A stretch of DNA of 9,960 bases from Sphingomonadaceae bacterium. GTDB lineage: Bacteria; Pseudomonadota; Alphaproteobacteria; Sphingomonadales; Sphingomonadaceae. The stretch lies in assembly GCA_009923795.1 (NCBI GenBank), contig RFSU01000077.1, positions 1 to 9,960 of the forward strand. The letters run 5' to 3'. A model generated the notes under the pieces. It searched no databases. It saw only the letters and a program-made list of their open reading frames with translations, and was not told the DNA's origin. The translations under genes and the position numbers were made by a program. Below are positions 1 to 6,367 of this stretch, piece after piece. The number at the start of each line of letters is the position of its first letter. Within the stretch, counting starts at the first letter, position 1.

Positions 1-49
1 CGCAGGCGGACAGCAGCAACGCAAAGAGGAGGACGGCAAAACGGCTCAT
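1..49 (-). CDS. lptE: LptE-like lipoprotein, 5' end only (partial)
   Basis: Only the first 16 codons lie in the window. They read MSRFAVLLFALLLSAC, which is a lipoprotein signal: a basic residue, a hydrophobic core, and the lipobox LSAC with the lipidated cysteine at residue 16. The ATG (49-47) overlaps the leuS stop in an ATGA tetranucleotide, so translation is probably coupled to leuS. In many alphaproteobacteria the gene directly after leuS is lptE, the outer-membrane lipoprotein that plugs LptD during LPS insertion, followed by holA. The name therefore rests on position plus the lipobox. No diagnostic LptE domain residues are visible, so another small lipoprotein is possible. Confidence 0.7.
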   Translation of the reverse strand, partial: MSRFAVLLFALLLSAC

Positions 50-2556
50 GCGACGATGTTAACGAGGCGGCCCGGCACGACAATGACTTTCTTTGGGGCC
101 GCCCCATCGAGCGTGTGGATGATTTTGTCCGATGCCAGCGCCAGCGCCTCTAGCCCGGCCTTGTCGAGATCCTTCGCCACGGTCAGCGTATCGCGCAGCT
201 TGCCATTGACCTGCACCGCAATGGTCACTTCATCATCCACCAGCAGGCTTGGGTCATGCTCTGGCCAAGCTTGGGTCGCGACCAGCCCTGCGCCGCCCAT
301 GCACGCCCAGCCCTCTTCGGCCAGATGCGGCAACATGGGGGAGATCAGCCGGGCAAGGGTACGGATGGCGGTGGTGCGTGATGCCGAAGCCGGGGCCTTT
401 TCCAGCGCGTTCACCAGTTCATGCACCTTGGCGACAGCCTTGTTAAAGGTCAGCGCCTCAATATCGCTGGCCATGCCTGCAATGGCGCGGTGCAACAGCT
501 GATCGACGGATCTGTCTGCACCTTGGCCGTCTTCCAGCGTGTCGAAGAGCCGCCAGATACGATTGACGAAGCGCCATGTGCCTTCGATCCCGCTTTCCGA
601 CCATTCCAGATCGCGTTCCGGCGGGCTGTCTGACAGCATGAACCAGCGCACGGCGTCCGCGCCATATTGATCGAACATCGGATCGGGATCGACGACATTC
701 TTTTTGGACTTGGACATTTTCTCAATGCGTCCGCGAATAACGGGTGCGCCATCCAGGCTTGTCACCGCATCTCCGGCAATCTTCACATCTTCCGGCGACA
801 GCCAGGCACCGTCTTGCGACTTATAGGTCTCATGCGTGACCATGCCTTGGGTGAAGAGCGCGGCAAAGGGTTCGGTAATCCCAATTTTGCCAATGCGTTG
901 CAGGGCACGCGTCCAGAAGCGGGCATAGAGCAAGTGCAGAATCGCATGTTCAATGCCGCCAATATATTGGCCAACGGGCAGCCAGGCTTCGGCCTCTTCG
1001 CGGTCAAAGGGCTTGTCATCGGGCTGGCTGGCAAAGCGGATGAAATACCAGCTGGAATCGGCAAAAGTATCGAGTGTGTCGGTTTCGCGCCGGGCCGGCT
1101 CTTTGCAATTGGGGCAGGCGACATGCTTCCATGTCGGATGCCGGTCGAGCGGATTGCCGGGCTGATCGAAGGTTACATCCTCGGGCAAAGTGACGGGCAA
1201 TTGGCTGCGCGGCACGGGCAGGACGCCACAAAAATCGCAATGGATGATGGGGATGGGTGTTCCCCAATAACGCTGGCGCGACACGCCCCAGTCGCGCAGG
1301 CGATATTGCGTCTGGCCTTCGCCAAAACCGTCTTGCTCGGCCCGCGCGATAATGGCGGCCTTTGCCGCGTCCACGCTCATGCCATTGAGCCAATGCGAAT
1401 TCACGATCTGGCCCGGCCCGGTATAGGCCGTGTCGCCTTCAAATTCGAGATCAGTGAGATCGCCATCGGCCACAACGCGGCGGACGGGCAGGCGGTATTT
1501 GCGGGCAAAATCCAAATCGCGCTGGTCATGCGCGGGGCAGCCAAAAACCGCACCTGTGCCATAATCCATCAGGACAAAATTGGCGACATAGACGGGCAGA
1601 TGCCAGCTGGAATCCAGCGGATGTTCGACCGATAGGCCGGTGTTGAATCCTTTTTTCTCCGCCGTTTCAATTTCGGCGGCGGTCGTCCCGCCCCGGCGGC
1701 AATCTTCGATAAAATCTTTGAGGCGCGGCGCATTTTCAGCAAGGGCGGCGGCCAGTGGATGGTCGGCGGCAATCGCGACAAAGCTTGCGCCAAATAACGT
1801 ATCGGGCCGGGTGGTGAACACGTCGATTGCGTCGTGCGTGCCAACCAGATTGAAGCTGAGGTTCAGGCCCTTGGATTTGCCAATCCAATTTTCCTGCATC
1901 AGCCGAACCTTATCGGGCCATTGGTCGAGCGATTTCAGCCCATCGAGCAGCTCATCGGCAAAATCGGTGATTTTCAAGAACCATTGATTGAGCTTTTTCT
2001 TTTCAACCAACGCGCCAGAGCGCCAGCCGCGCCCATCAATCACCTGTTCATTGGCAAGCACGGTCATATCGACCGGATCCCAATTGACCGATGATTCCTT
2101 GCGATAGACCAGGCCCGATTTGTAGAAATCAAGGAACAGAGCCTGCTCCTGGCCGTAATAGTCCGGCTCACAGGTGGACAGCTCGCGGCTCCAGTCAATG
2201 GCAAGACCAAGCCGCTTCAACTGCTTTTTCATCGCCGCAATATTGGATCGTGTCCAATCGCCGGGATGCACCTTTTTCTCCATCGCCGCATTTTCAGCAG
2301 GCATGCCAAAACTGTCCCACCCCATTGGGTGGAGCACGGCATGGCCCGTCATTGCCTTATACCGGGCCAGCACATCGCCCATCGTATAGTTGCGGACATG
2401 ACCCATGTGGATGCGCCCGGAGGGATAGGGGAACATCTCGAGCACGTAGGATTTGGGGCGCGGGTCGCTTGCGGCAGGCGCGGTAAAGATGCCCGCATCG
2501 TCCCAGGCTTTTTGCCAAAGGCCATCGGCCTTAAAAGGGTTGAAACGCGTCGTCAT
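46..2556 (-). CDS. leuS: Leucyl-tRNA synthetase (EC 6.1.1.4)
   Basis: This cytoplasmic class I synthetase charges tRNA-Leu with leucine using ATP. The protein is 836 aa, close to the usual bacterial LeuRS length. The HIGH signature appears as HMGH at residues 50-53 and the KMSKS loop at 613-617. The CP1 editing domain shows TTRPDTLF at 248-255 and GTGAVFGCPAHDQRD at 333-347. Paired cysteines C440/C443 and C481/C484 fit the zinc-binding insertion. The C-terminal tRNA-binding region (VQVNGKLRDTL) is intact. The start has a GGAG about 11 nt upstream, and MTTRFNPFKAD is a typical LeuRS N-terminus. The gene lies 103 bp after the DUF3576 gene and overlaps lptE by 4 bp, so all three probably share a transcript. 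Confidence 0.98.
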   Translation of the reverse strand: MTTRFNPFKADGLWQKAWDDAGIFTAPAASDPRPKSYVLEMFPYPSGRIHMGHVRNYTMGDVLARYKAMTGHAVLHPMGWDSFGMPAENAAMEKKVHPGDWTRSNIAAMKKQLKRLGLAIDWSRELSTCEPDYYGQEQALFLDFYKSGLVYRKESSVNWDPVDMTVLANEQVIDGRGWRSGALVEKKKLNQWFLKITDFADELLDGLKSLDQWPDKVRLMQENWIGKSKGLNLSFNLVGTHDAIDVFTTRPDTLFGASFVAIAADHPLAAALAENAPRLKDFIEDCRRGGTTAAEIETAEKKGFNTGLSVEHPLDSSWHLPVYVANFVLMDYGTGAVFGCPAHDQRDLDFARKYRLPVRRVVADGDLTDLEFEGDTAYTGPGQIVNSHWLNGMSVDAAKAAIIARAEQDGFGEGQTQYRLRDWGVSRQRYWGTPIPIIHCDFCGVLPVPRSQLPVTLPEDVTFDQPGNPLDRHPTWKHVACPNCKEPARRETDTLDTFADSSWYFIRFASQPDDKPFDREEAEAWLPVGQYIGGIEHAILHLLYARFWTRALQRIGKIGITEPFAALFTQGMVTHETYKSQDGAWLSPEDVKIAGDAVTSLDGAPVIRGRIEKMSKSKKNVVDPDPMFDQYGADAVRWFMLSDSPPERDLEWSESGIEGTWRFVNRIWRLFDTLEDGQGADRSVDQLLHRAIAGMASDIEALTFNKAVAKVHELVNALEKAPASASRTTAIRTLARLISPMLPHLAEEGWACMGGAGLVATQAWPEHDPSLLVDDEVTIAVQVNGKLRDTLTVAKDLDKAGLEALALASDKIIHTLDGAAPKKVIVVPGRLVNIVA

Positions 2557-2659
2557 AGGCGTGTCAGCTCCGCATCTTCTTCATCACTGGGTTGCGTCAA
2601 AAAGCGGGGCCAGCCGGTTCAAAGTCCTTCACGCGACCCAAGCCCGCAGGCGCTGTGGT

Positions 2660-3115
2660 TCAGCCTGCGATGGCCGCGCGGCGCAAATCCCGTGCTTTGG
2701 TCAGGATGATTTCTTCCAGCTTCTGGACGGTCGCTGCTTGCACAGGCGCATCAACCCAATTGCCATTTTGGTTCACCTGACGACTGGCCGCGACGCGCAA
2801 AGCATCGGCACGCAAATCCTGATCCAAAATGCTGACCGTCAGCTTCATCCGCTCCCCCATATTATTGGGATTGCTATACCAATCGGTCAAAATGACGCCG
2901 CCTGTGGCATCCGCCTGAACCAGCGGCATGAAGGACAGGGTGTCGAGCGATGCGCGCCAGAGATAGGCATTCACGCCGATTGTGGTGACGCGGGATGCGG
3001 CCTGATCGGTCTGTTGCCGGGCCTTCTCCTTGCCGCCGCCAATGCCCAGCATGCTGCAGGCAGGAAGGGTCGCGAGAAGCGACAGGGCAAAAATGGCGGT
3101 GAGGGGACGACGCAT
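2660..3115 (-). CDS. DUF3576-family lipoprotein
   Basis: This is a predicted lipoprotein of 151 aa. The signal region MRRPLTAIFALSLLATLPAC gives a lipobox LPAC with cysteine 20. A short glycine-rich linker (GIGGGKEKA) follows. The remaining ~120 residues match my recollection of the alphaproteobacterial DUF3576 family, including VNAYLWRASLDTLSFMPL, a TDWY motif and NERMK-like positions, and a C-terminal helix ending in ILTKARDLRRAAI. I chose ATG 3115 because GAGGAA sits about 4-9 bases upstream. A TTG five codons earlier overlaps that ribosome-binding site and is less likely. The function is unknown. Its place directly ahead of leuS and lptE and its lipid anchor suggest an envelope role, but that is inference. 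A candidate promoter lies about 40-65 bp upstream. Confidence 0.85.
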   Translation of the reverse strand: MRRPLTAIFALSLLATLPACSMLGIGGGKEKARQQTDQAASRVTTIGVNAYLWRASLDTLSFMPLVQADATGGVILTDWYSNPNNMGERMKLTVSILDQDLRADALRVAASRQVNQNGNWVDAPVQAATVQKLEEIILTKARDLRRAAIAG

Positions 3116-3153
3116 GCAATTCCTCGTCAAAGAAAATTAGGAAGATGAGCGGC

Positions 3154-3181
3154 GTTATAGGCTGATATCCCCTGTCCGCAA
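3154..3181 (-). promoter_or_regulatory. Candidate housekeeping-type promoter for the DUF3576-leuS-lptE operon
   Basis: On the minus strand TTGCGG (3181-3176) and TATAAC (3159-3154) are separated by 16 bp. They resemble the -35 and -10 boxes used by the alphaproteobacterial housekeeping sigma factor. The expected start would be near 3147, giving a leader of about 32 nt with the GAGGAA ribosome-binding site inside it. This is a by-eye match only. Confidence 0.45.
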
Positions 3182-3299
3182 GGGAGGAGCGCACAGGGTT
3201 GTTGAAGACATGCAACAGCCTTGAAACAATTTATGATTAGGGGCGCGATTTACTGACATAAAGCTATAGCTTGATTCTGCTTTGTGTCATGGAGACCCT
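3182..3299. promoter_or_regulatory. Divergent intergenic region with hairpin and palindrome
   Basis: This stretch lies between the divergent DUF3576 and outer-membrane-like genes and is visibly more AT-rich than its surroundings. An imperfect inverted repeat pairs GGTTGTTG (3197-3204) with CAACAGCC (3213-3220) around an 8-nt loop. A perfect 12-bp palindrome AAGCTATAGCTT occupies 3261-3272, which is 28 bp before the rightward ATG. TTGAAA at 3221-3226 could be a -35 box, but I find no clear -10 at the right distance. GGAG at 3291-3294 is the ribosome-binding site of the rightward gene. The palindrome may be an operator. Confidence 0.35.
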
Positions 3300-4007
3300 A
3301 TGACGACTCGCGCCTCCTTTTGGACATTGGGACCTGTGGCTTTGGCCGCAGCGGCGAGCCTTATTGCGTCTTCTGTCGGTTTTGCGGCGCCGCGTGGTGG
3401 TTCTGCCCAGCAAGCATCTGTGGGCCGCGCGCTCGGTAATTTCACGCCAGCATCGGCGGACCCGCGCCTTGCGCTGGCGTTTTCGCGCAGCACAACCGCG
3501 ACATCTGGTTTCCGGTTCACCCCGGCCTCGTCCGCCAAGACGAATCGCAAAGTGACTGTCGCTGTGCGCGCTCGGTCGACGCGCGCGCTTCCGGGTGCAG
3601 ACCGTCCGGCAAGCGCAGGCAGTCTGGCCGCCATTGCCCCCTTGGCCTATAATTTGGGCGTTTCGGTTGGCTGGCGTCGCTTTGCTGTCTCTGGCGATAT
3701 GGGCGAGGCGGATCTGGGCCTTGCCGGCGGTCGGCGTCAGGCCGCGGATCTCGGCCTGAGCTATACGGCGAAGCGCTGGTCGACCCGGCTTCAGCTGGCA
3801 GCAGAACGTCCGGTGGGAACGGCACCGCGCATCGTTGACACGAGTGAGAGCGTCGCGCTGGATGTCGGCGGGTCTTATCGTTTGACGCGCAATATCGATG
3901 TGACGGCGGGGGTCCGTTATAAATCTCAGCGCGAACGGCTGGAGCCGCTGAAGGATAATCGCCGCGACAGTCAGGCTGTCTATCTGGGCACGGCTTTCCG
4001 CTTCTGA
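3300..4007 (+). CDS. Secreted, probably outer-membrane beta-barrel protein of unknown function
   Basis: The protein is 235 aa. The start ATG 3300 has GGAG with five bases between it and the ATG; an in-frame upstream TTG/GTG-type start has no such support. Residues 1-30 look like a Sec signal (hydrophobic core GPVALAAAASLIASS, likely cleavage near GFA-AP). Residues ~30-105 are low in complexity and rich in Ala, Ser and Arg. From about residue 110 short alternating strands with small turns appear (YNLGVSVGWRRFAVSGDMG, LGLSYTAKRWSTRLQLAAE, LDVGGSYRLTRNIDVTAGV), and the chain ends in YLGTAFRF. A terminal phenylalanine is the usual assembly signal of outer-membrane barrels. I do not recognise a named family. 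The 3' end overlaps the converging thiE-like gene by 28 bp. Confidence 0.8.
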   Translation: MTTRASFWTLGPVALAAAASLIASSVGFAAPRGGSAQQASVGRALGNFTPASADPRLALAFSRSTTATSGFRFTPASSAKTNRKVTVAVRARSTRALPGADRPASAGSLAAIAPLAYNLGVSVGWRRFAVSGDMGEADLGLAGGRRQAADLGLSYTAKRWSTRLQLAAERPVGTAPRIVDTSESVALDVGGSYRLTRNIDVTAGVRYKSQRERLEPLKDNRRDSQAVYLGTAFRF

Positions 4008-4545
4008 CGTTGTAGCGGGGCCAGCCCATCGATCGCGGCCCATCCATAAAGATTCGATGATGTAAGCGGTGCAAAGCGCGCGGCCGTCATGCCGCCCAGC
4101 GCGATGATCGGGCGGCGGGATTGCTCGGCGATCAGGCCAAAGCGCACCCGGCCCAGCGGCTGCGCCCCGGCGTGACTGCGTGTTGCAAAAAGCGGTGATA
4201 AAAATATCAGCTGAGCGCCCACGCGTTCAGCCGCCCGCACTTCTGGTACATTATGCGCCGGGGCCGTCAGCGCCCCGATATGGCGGCCATGGCTGCCTTC
4301 GGCCCGCCAACCACGCGCGCGCTGGGGCGTATCGGCGAGCACACCAACACCAGCCGGCGGGCGCGCGCAATGCGGCGCACTGCCTCAAACAGCGCCCGCC
4401 GTTGCGGATCGGGGGTGGCGTAATGGCGAAAGATAATGCCCGCCTTTCCCTTGGGAAGTGCTGCGAGCGCGGGCCAGAGGTCGTCGCCCAGACGTTCGTC
4501 GGTCATGAACCATATGGGGGGCAGGGGGTGGTGGCGCTTCGGCAT
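3980..4545 (-). pseudogene. thiE: Thiamine phosphate synthase-like (ThiE/TenI) gene, frameshifted
   Basis: Two overlapping frames together make one ThiE-like protein of about 187 aa. The first part starts at ATG 4545 with GAGG five bases upstream and reads MPKRHHPLPPIWFMTDERLG through RRLVLV. It then runs out of frame to a stop at 4267. The second part, in another frame from about 4342, continues with LADTPQ, the phosphate-site-like segment FLSPLFATRSHAGAQPLG, ALGGM and GWAAIDGLA, and stops at 3980. The break lies in a GTGTG tract at 4344-4340; removing one GT, or adding one base, restores a continuous protein. ThiE joins HMP-PP and thiazole phosphate to make thiamine phosphate. The short alphaproteobacterial paralogues may differ in role. 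A sequencing error would look the same as a real mutation. Confidence 0.8.
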
Positions 4546-4566
4546 CCACGCCTCTATAGCCGCGTC
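4546..4566. promoter_or_regulatory. 21-bp divergent spacer with a symmetrical CTATAG
   Basis: Only 21 bp separate the start codons of the thiE-like gene (4545, minus) and the yggS homologue (4567, plus). The palindrome CTATAG (4554-4559) gives TATAGC on the plus strand and TATAGA on the minus strand, each resembling a -10 box. On the plus strand the start point would fall about at the A of the yggS ATG, which would make a leaderless mRNA. The absence of a Shine-Dalgarno sequence before yggS agrees with this. On the minus strand the ribosome-binding site overlaps the box, so that gene probably starts further upstream, inside yggS. No convincing -35 is seen. Confidence 0.3.
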
Positions 4567-5232
4567 ATGACTGAGGACGCAAAGCATCGGCTGAATGCCG
4601 TTCATCACGACATGGCCCGCGCCTGCAAAATCGCGGGTCGCGCACCAGAGAGCGTGACACTGGTTGCCGTGTCCAAGACGCAGAGCGCGGCGGCGATCCG
4701 CCCGATCCTTGCGGCGGGCCAGCGTGTCTTTGGCGAAAATCGGGTGCAGGAAGCGCAGAGCAAATGGCCAGAGCTGATGGCCGAGGCGCCGGGCATTGAA
4801 CTGCACCTTGTTGGCCAATTGCAATCGAACAAAGCCGAAGAGGCGGTGCGCCTTTTTGATGTCATTCATTCGGTCGATCGCCCCTCGCTCATCACTGCCC
4901 TTGGCCGGGCGCAGGAGAAGACGGGGCGTCGCCCCCGCTATTTCCTTCAGGTGAATATTGGAGAAGAAGCGCAAAAAGGCGGTTGTGCTGCAATTGAGGT
5001 GCCTGAGCTATTGGCCCAAGCGCGCGCGGCTGGGCTGGACGTTGTGGGCCTCATGGCCGTGCCACCCGCAGACACGGAAGCTGCGCCCTATTTTGCCCTG
5101 CTCGCCAAAATCGCCAAAGAGCTTGGCCTGTCTGAACTCAGCATGGGCATGTCGGGCGATTATGAAGCGGCCATCATGCTGGGGGCCACGCAAATCCGCA
5201 TTGGCACGGCCCTATTTGGAGCGCGCGGATGA
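4567..5232 (+). CDS. yggS: YggS/PLPBP-family pyridoxal 5'-phosphate homeostasis protein
   Basis: The protein is 221 aa, of normal length for this single-domain TIM-barrel family. The family binds PLP and buffers its free level but has no known enzyme reaction. The PLP lysine is K37 in LVAVSKTQ. Other family blocks are VFGENRVQEAQ (54-64), HLVGQLQSNK (80-89), LQVNIGEEAQKGG (127-139), GLMAVPP (161-167), LSMGMSGDYEAAI (191-203) and the phosphate-binding end RIGTALFG (211-218). I chose ATG 4567 because homology begins there; open frame upstream is antisense to the thiE-like gene. No Shine-Dalgarno sequence is visible. The stop overlaps the next start as ATGA, so the HAD gene is probably translationally coupled. 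Confidence 0.95.
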   Translation: MTEDAKHRLNAVHHDMARACKIAGRAPESVTLVAVSKTQSAAAIRPILAAGQRVFGENRVQEAQSKWPELMAEAPGIELHLVGQLQSNKAEEAVRLFDVIHSVDRPSLITALGRAQEKTGRRPRYFLQVNIGEEAQKGGCAAIEVPELLAQARAAGLDVVGLMAVPPADTEAAPYFALLAKIAKELGLSELSMGMSGDYEAAIMLGATQIRIGTALFGARG

Positions 5233-5894
5233 ATTTCGATGCCTTGATTTTCGACTTTGATGGGGTCCTGCTCGAAAGCGAATTTATCGGCAATCGTCAC
5301 CTTGCCGATCTTCTGACCGAACTGGGCCATGAAACAACGGTGCAAGATGCCGTGACGCAATTTGTCGGTCTGTCGGGCGACAATTTCTACACCGCAGTTG
5401 CGCGCTGGATTGGCGGAGAGGTGCCCGAAGCTTTTTTCAAGGCGCGGCAGGCCGAAGATGATCGGGTGATGCGCGAAGGCATAGAGGCGGTGGACGGGGC
5501 GATCCGCTTTGTCGAAACCTTGCCTGCGGATTTGCCGCGCGCCATTGCCTCTTCCAGCTCAACCCATTGGATCAAGACGCACTTGGCGCATTTGGGGCTG
5601 GAAGATAACTTCGCGCCGCATATTTATTCGGGCAAAGAACATGTGACGCGCGGAAAGCCTGCGCCCGACATTTACCTTCATGCAGCACAAGAATTGGGCG
5701 TCGATATCCGCCGGGTCGCCATCCTTGAGGATTCGCCCGTGGGGGCCATTGGGGCGGTTGCTTCTGGCGCCTTTGTCATCGGTCTGGCGGCGGGGCGGCA
5801 CTGCCATGACGGGCATGACCAGCTGCTGATGGACAAGGGCGTTCAGGCCATTGCCCATAATTTTGCCGAGGTTACAAAAATTCTGTTTGGTTAA
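5229..5894 (+). CDS. HAD-superfamily phosphatase (beta-phosphoglucomutase/phosphoglycolate phosphatase-like)
   Basis: This 221-aa protein is a cytoplasmic haloacid-dehalogenase-type hydrolase. All four motifs are present: motif I DFDGVLLES with nucleophile D9 and acid D11; motif II in ASSSSTHW near S109-S110; motif III lysine K143 in RGKPAPDIY; and motif IV ILEDSP with E167 and D168. The region between motifs I and II (about residues 15-80) is a helical C1-type cap, as in the beta-phosphoglucomutase/Gph group. The substrate is probably a small phosphorylated metabolite, but the sequence does not show which. A late His-rich stretch (GRHCHDGHD) is unusual. It overlaps yggS by 4 bp. Its TAA lies in a TTAA that also contains the stop of the converging ribA fragment. 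Confidence 0.93.
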   Translation: MNFDALIFDFDGVLLESEFIGNRHLADLLTELGHETTVQDAVTQFVGLSGDNFYTAVARWIGGEVPEAFFKARQAEDDRVMREGIEAVDGAIRFVETLPADLPRAIASSSSTHWIKTHLAHLGLEDNFAPHIYSGKEHVTRGKPAPDIYLHAAQELGVDIRRVAILEDSPVGAIGAVASGAFVIGLAAGRHCHDGHDQLLMDKGVQAIAHNFAEVTKILFG

Positions 5895-6367
5895 AGCGCG
5901 TGGCCCGTTCGGTCGCGCTTGGTCTCAAGATAGCGGGCATTGTGCGGATTGGGCGGCAGCTTGTGCGGCACGCGTTCCACCACGCTAATGCCCTCTGCCT
6001 GTAACCGCCCGACCTTATCGGGATTGTTGGTCAAGAGGCGGATCTTGTCTTGCCCCAAGAGCGTCAGCATGCGCGCCGCAACTGAAAAGTCACGGGCATC
6101 AATCGCAAAGCCCAGCCGGGTATTGGCGTCCACCGTATCAAATCCCTGATCCTGCAAGGCATAGGCCCGCAGCTTGTTGATCAGGCCGATGCCGCGGCCT
6201 TCCTGCCGCAAATAGAGAAGAATGCCCCAGCCCTGCTCTGCCATCAGGCGCAGGGCGGCCTGCAATTGTGGGCCGCAATCGCATTTGAGGCTGCCCAACA
6301 CATCGCCGGTCAGGCACTCGCTGTGCAGCCGGACGAGTGGCGGGTGCCCATTGGGGCTTCCGATCAT
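5891..6367 (-). CDS. ribA: GTP cyclohydrolase II, C-terminal catalytic part (split ribA)
   Basis: GTP cyclohydrolase II opens GTP to the pyrimidine that begins riboflavin synthesis, releasing formate and pyrophosphate. This fragment of 158 aa holds most of the catalytic domain: the zinc cysteines in RLHSECLTGD and SLKCDCG, the GTP-binding YLRQEGRGIGL with its arginine, RAYALQDQG, and LLTNNPDKV near the end. It starts at ATG 6367, or at the overlapping GTG 6370, exactly where the upstream N-terminal fragment stops (TGATG). Compared with the E. coli enzyme it lacks the first ~30 residues, including the conserved HVAL strand just before this point. It may be a broken gene, a sequence error, or a second product made by reinitiation. 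Confidence 0.85.
   Translation of the reverse strand: MIGSPNGHPPLVRLHSECLTGDVLGSLKCDCGPQLQAALRLMAEQGWGILLYLRQEGRGIGLINKLRAYALQDQGFDTVDANTRLGFAIDARDFSVAARMLTLLGQDKIRLLTNNPDKVGRLQAEGISVVERVPHKLPPNPHNARYLETKRDRTGHAL

Noticed and set aside
667..1635. Long 322-codon open frame on the plus strand
   Set aside because: It lies wholly antisense to leuS, whose motifs are complete. The product is compositionally odd and has no recognisable domain; it is a shadow of leuS codon bias.
2645..2669. Inverted repeat CGCAGGC / GCCTGCG at the end of the DUF3576 gene as a terminator
   Set aside because: It overlaps the stop codon, has an 11-nt loop and no T-tract on the minus strand. leuS is probably cotranscribed through it.
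3264..4043. 259-codon minus-strand open frame over the barrel-protein gene
   Set aside because: It is highly Arg/Cys-rich with no domain. The plus-strand frame has a signal peptide, a ribosome-binding site and a C-terminal barrel signature.
4338..4348. Programmed ribosomal frameshifting in the thiE-like gene
   Set aside because: There is no slippery X-XXY-YYZ heptamer and I see no clear downstream structure. A simple indel in a GT repeat explains it better.
4180..4566. Upstream extension of the yggS frame antisense to the thiE-like gene
   Set aside because: YggS homology begins at ATG 4567 and the protein from there has the normal length.
4546..4974. Upstream extension of the thiE-like frame antisense to yggS
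   Set aside because: The frame is open, but family-like sequence starts at ATG 4545, which has its own ribosome-binding site. The rest is a shadow of yggS.
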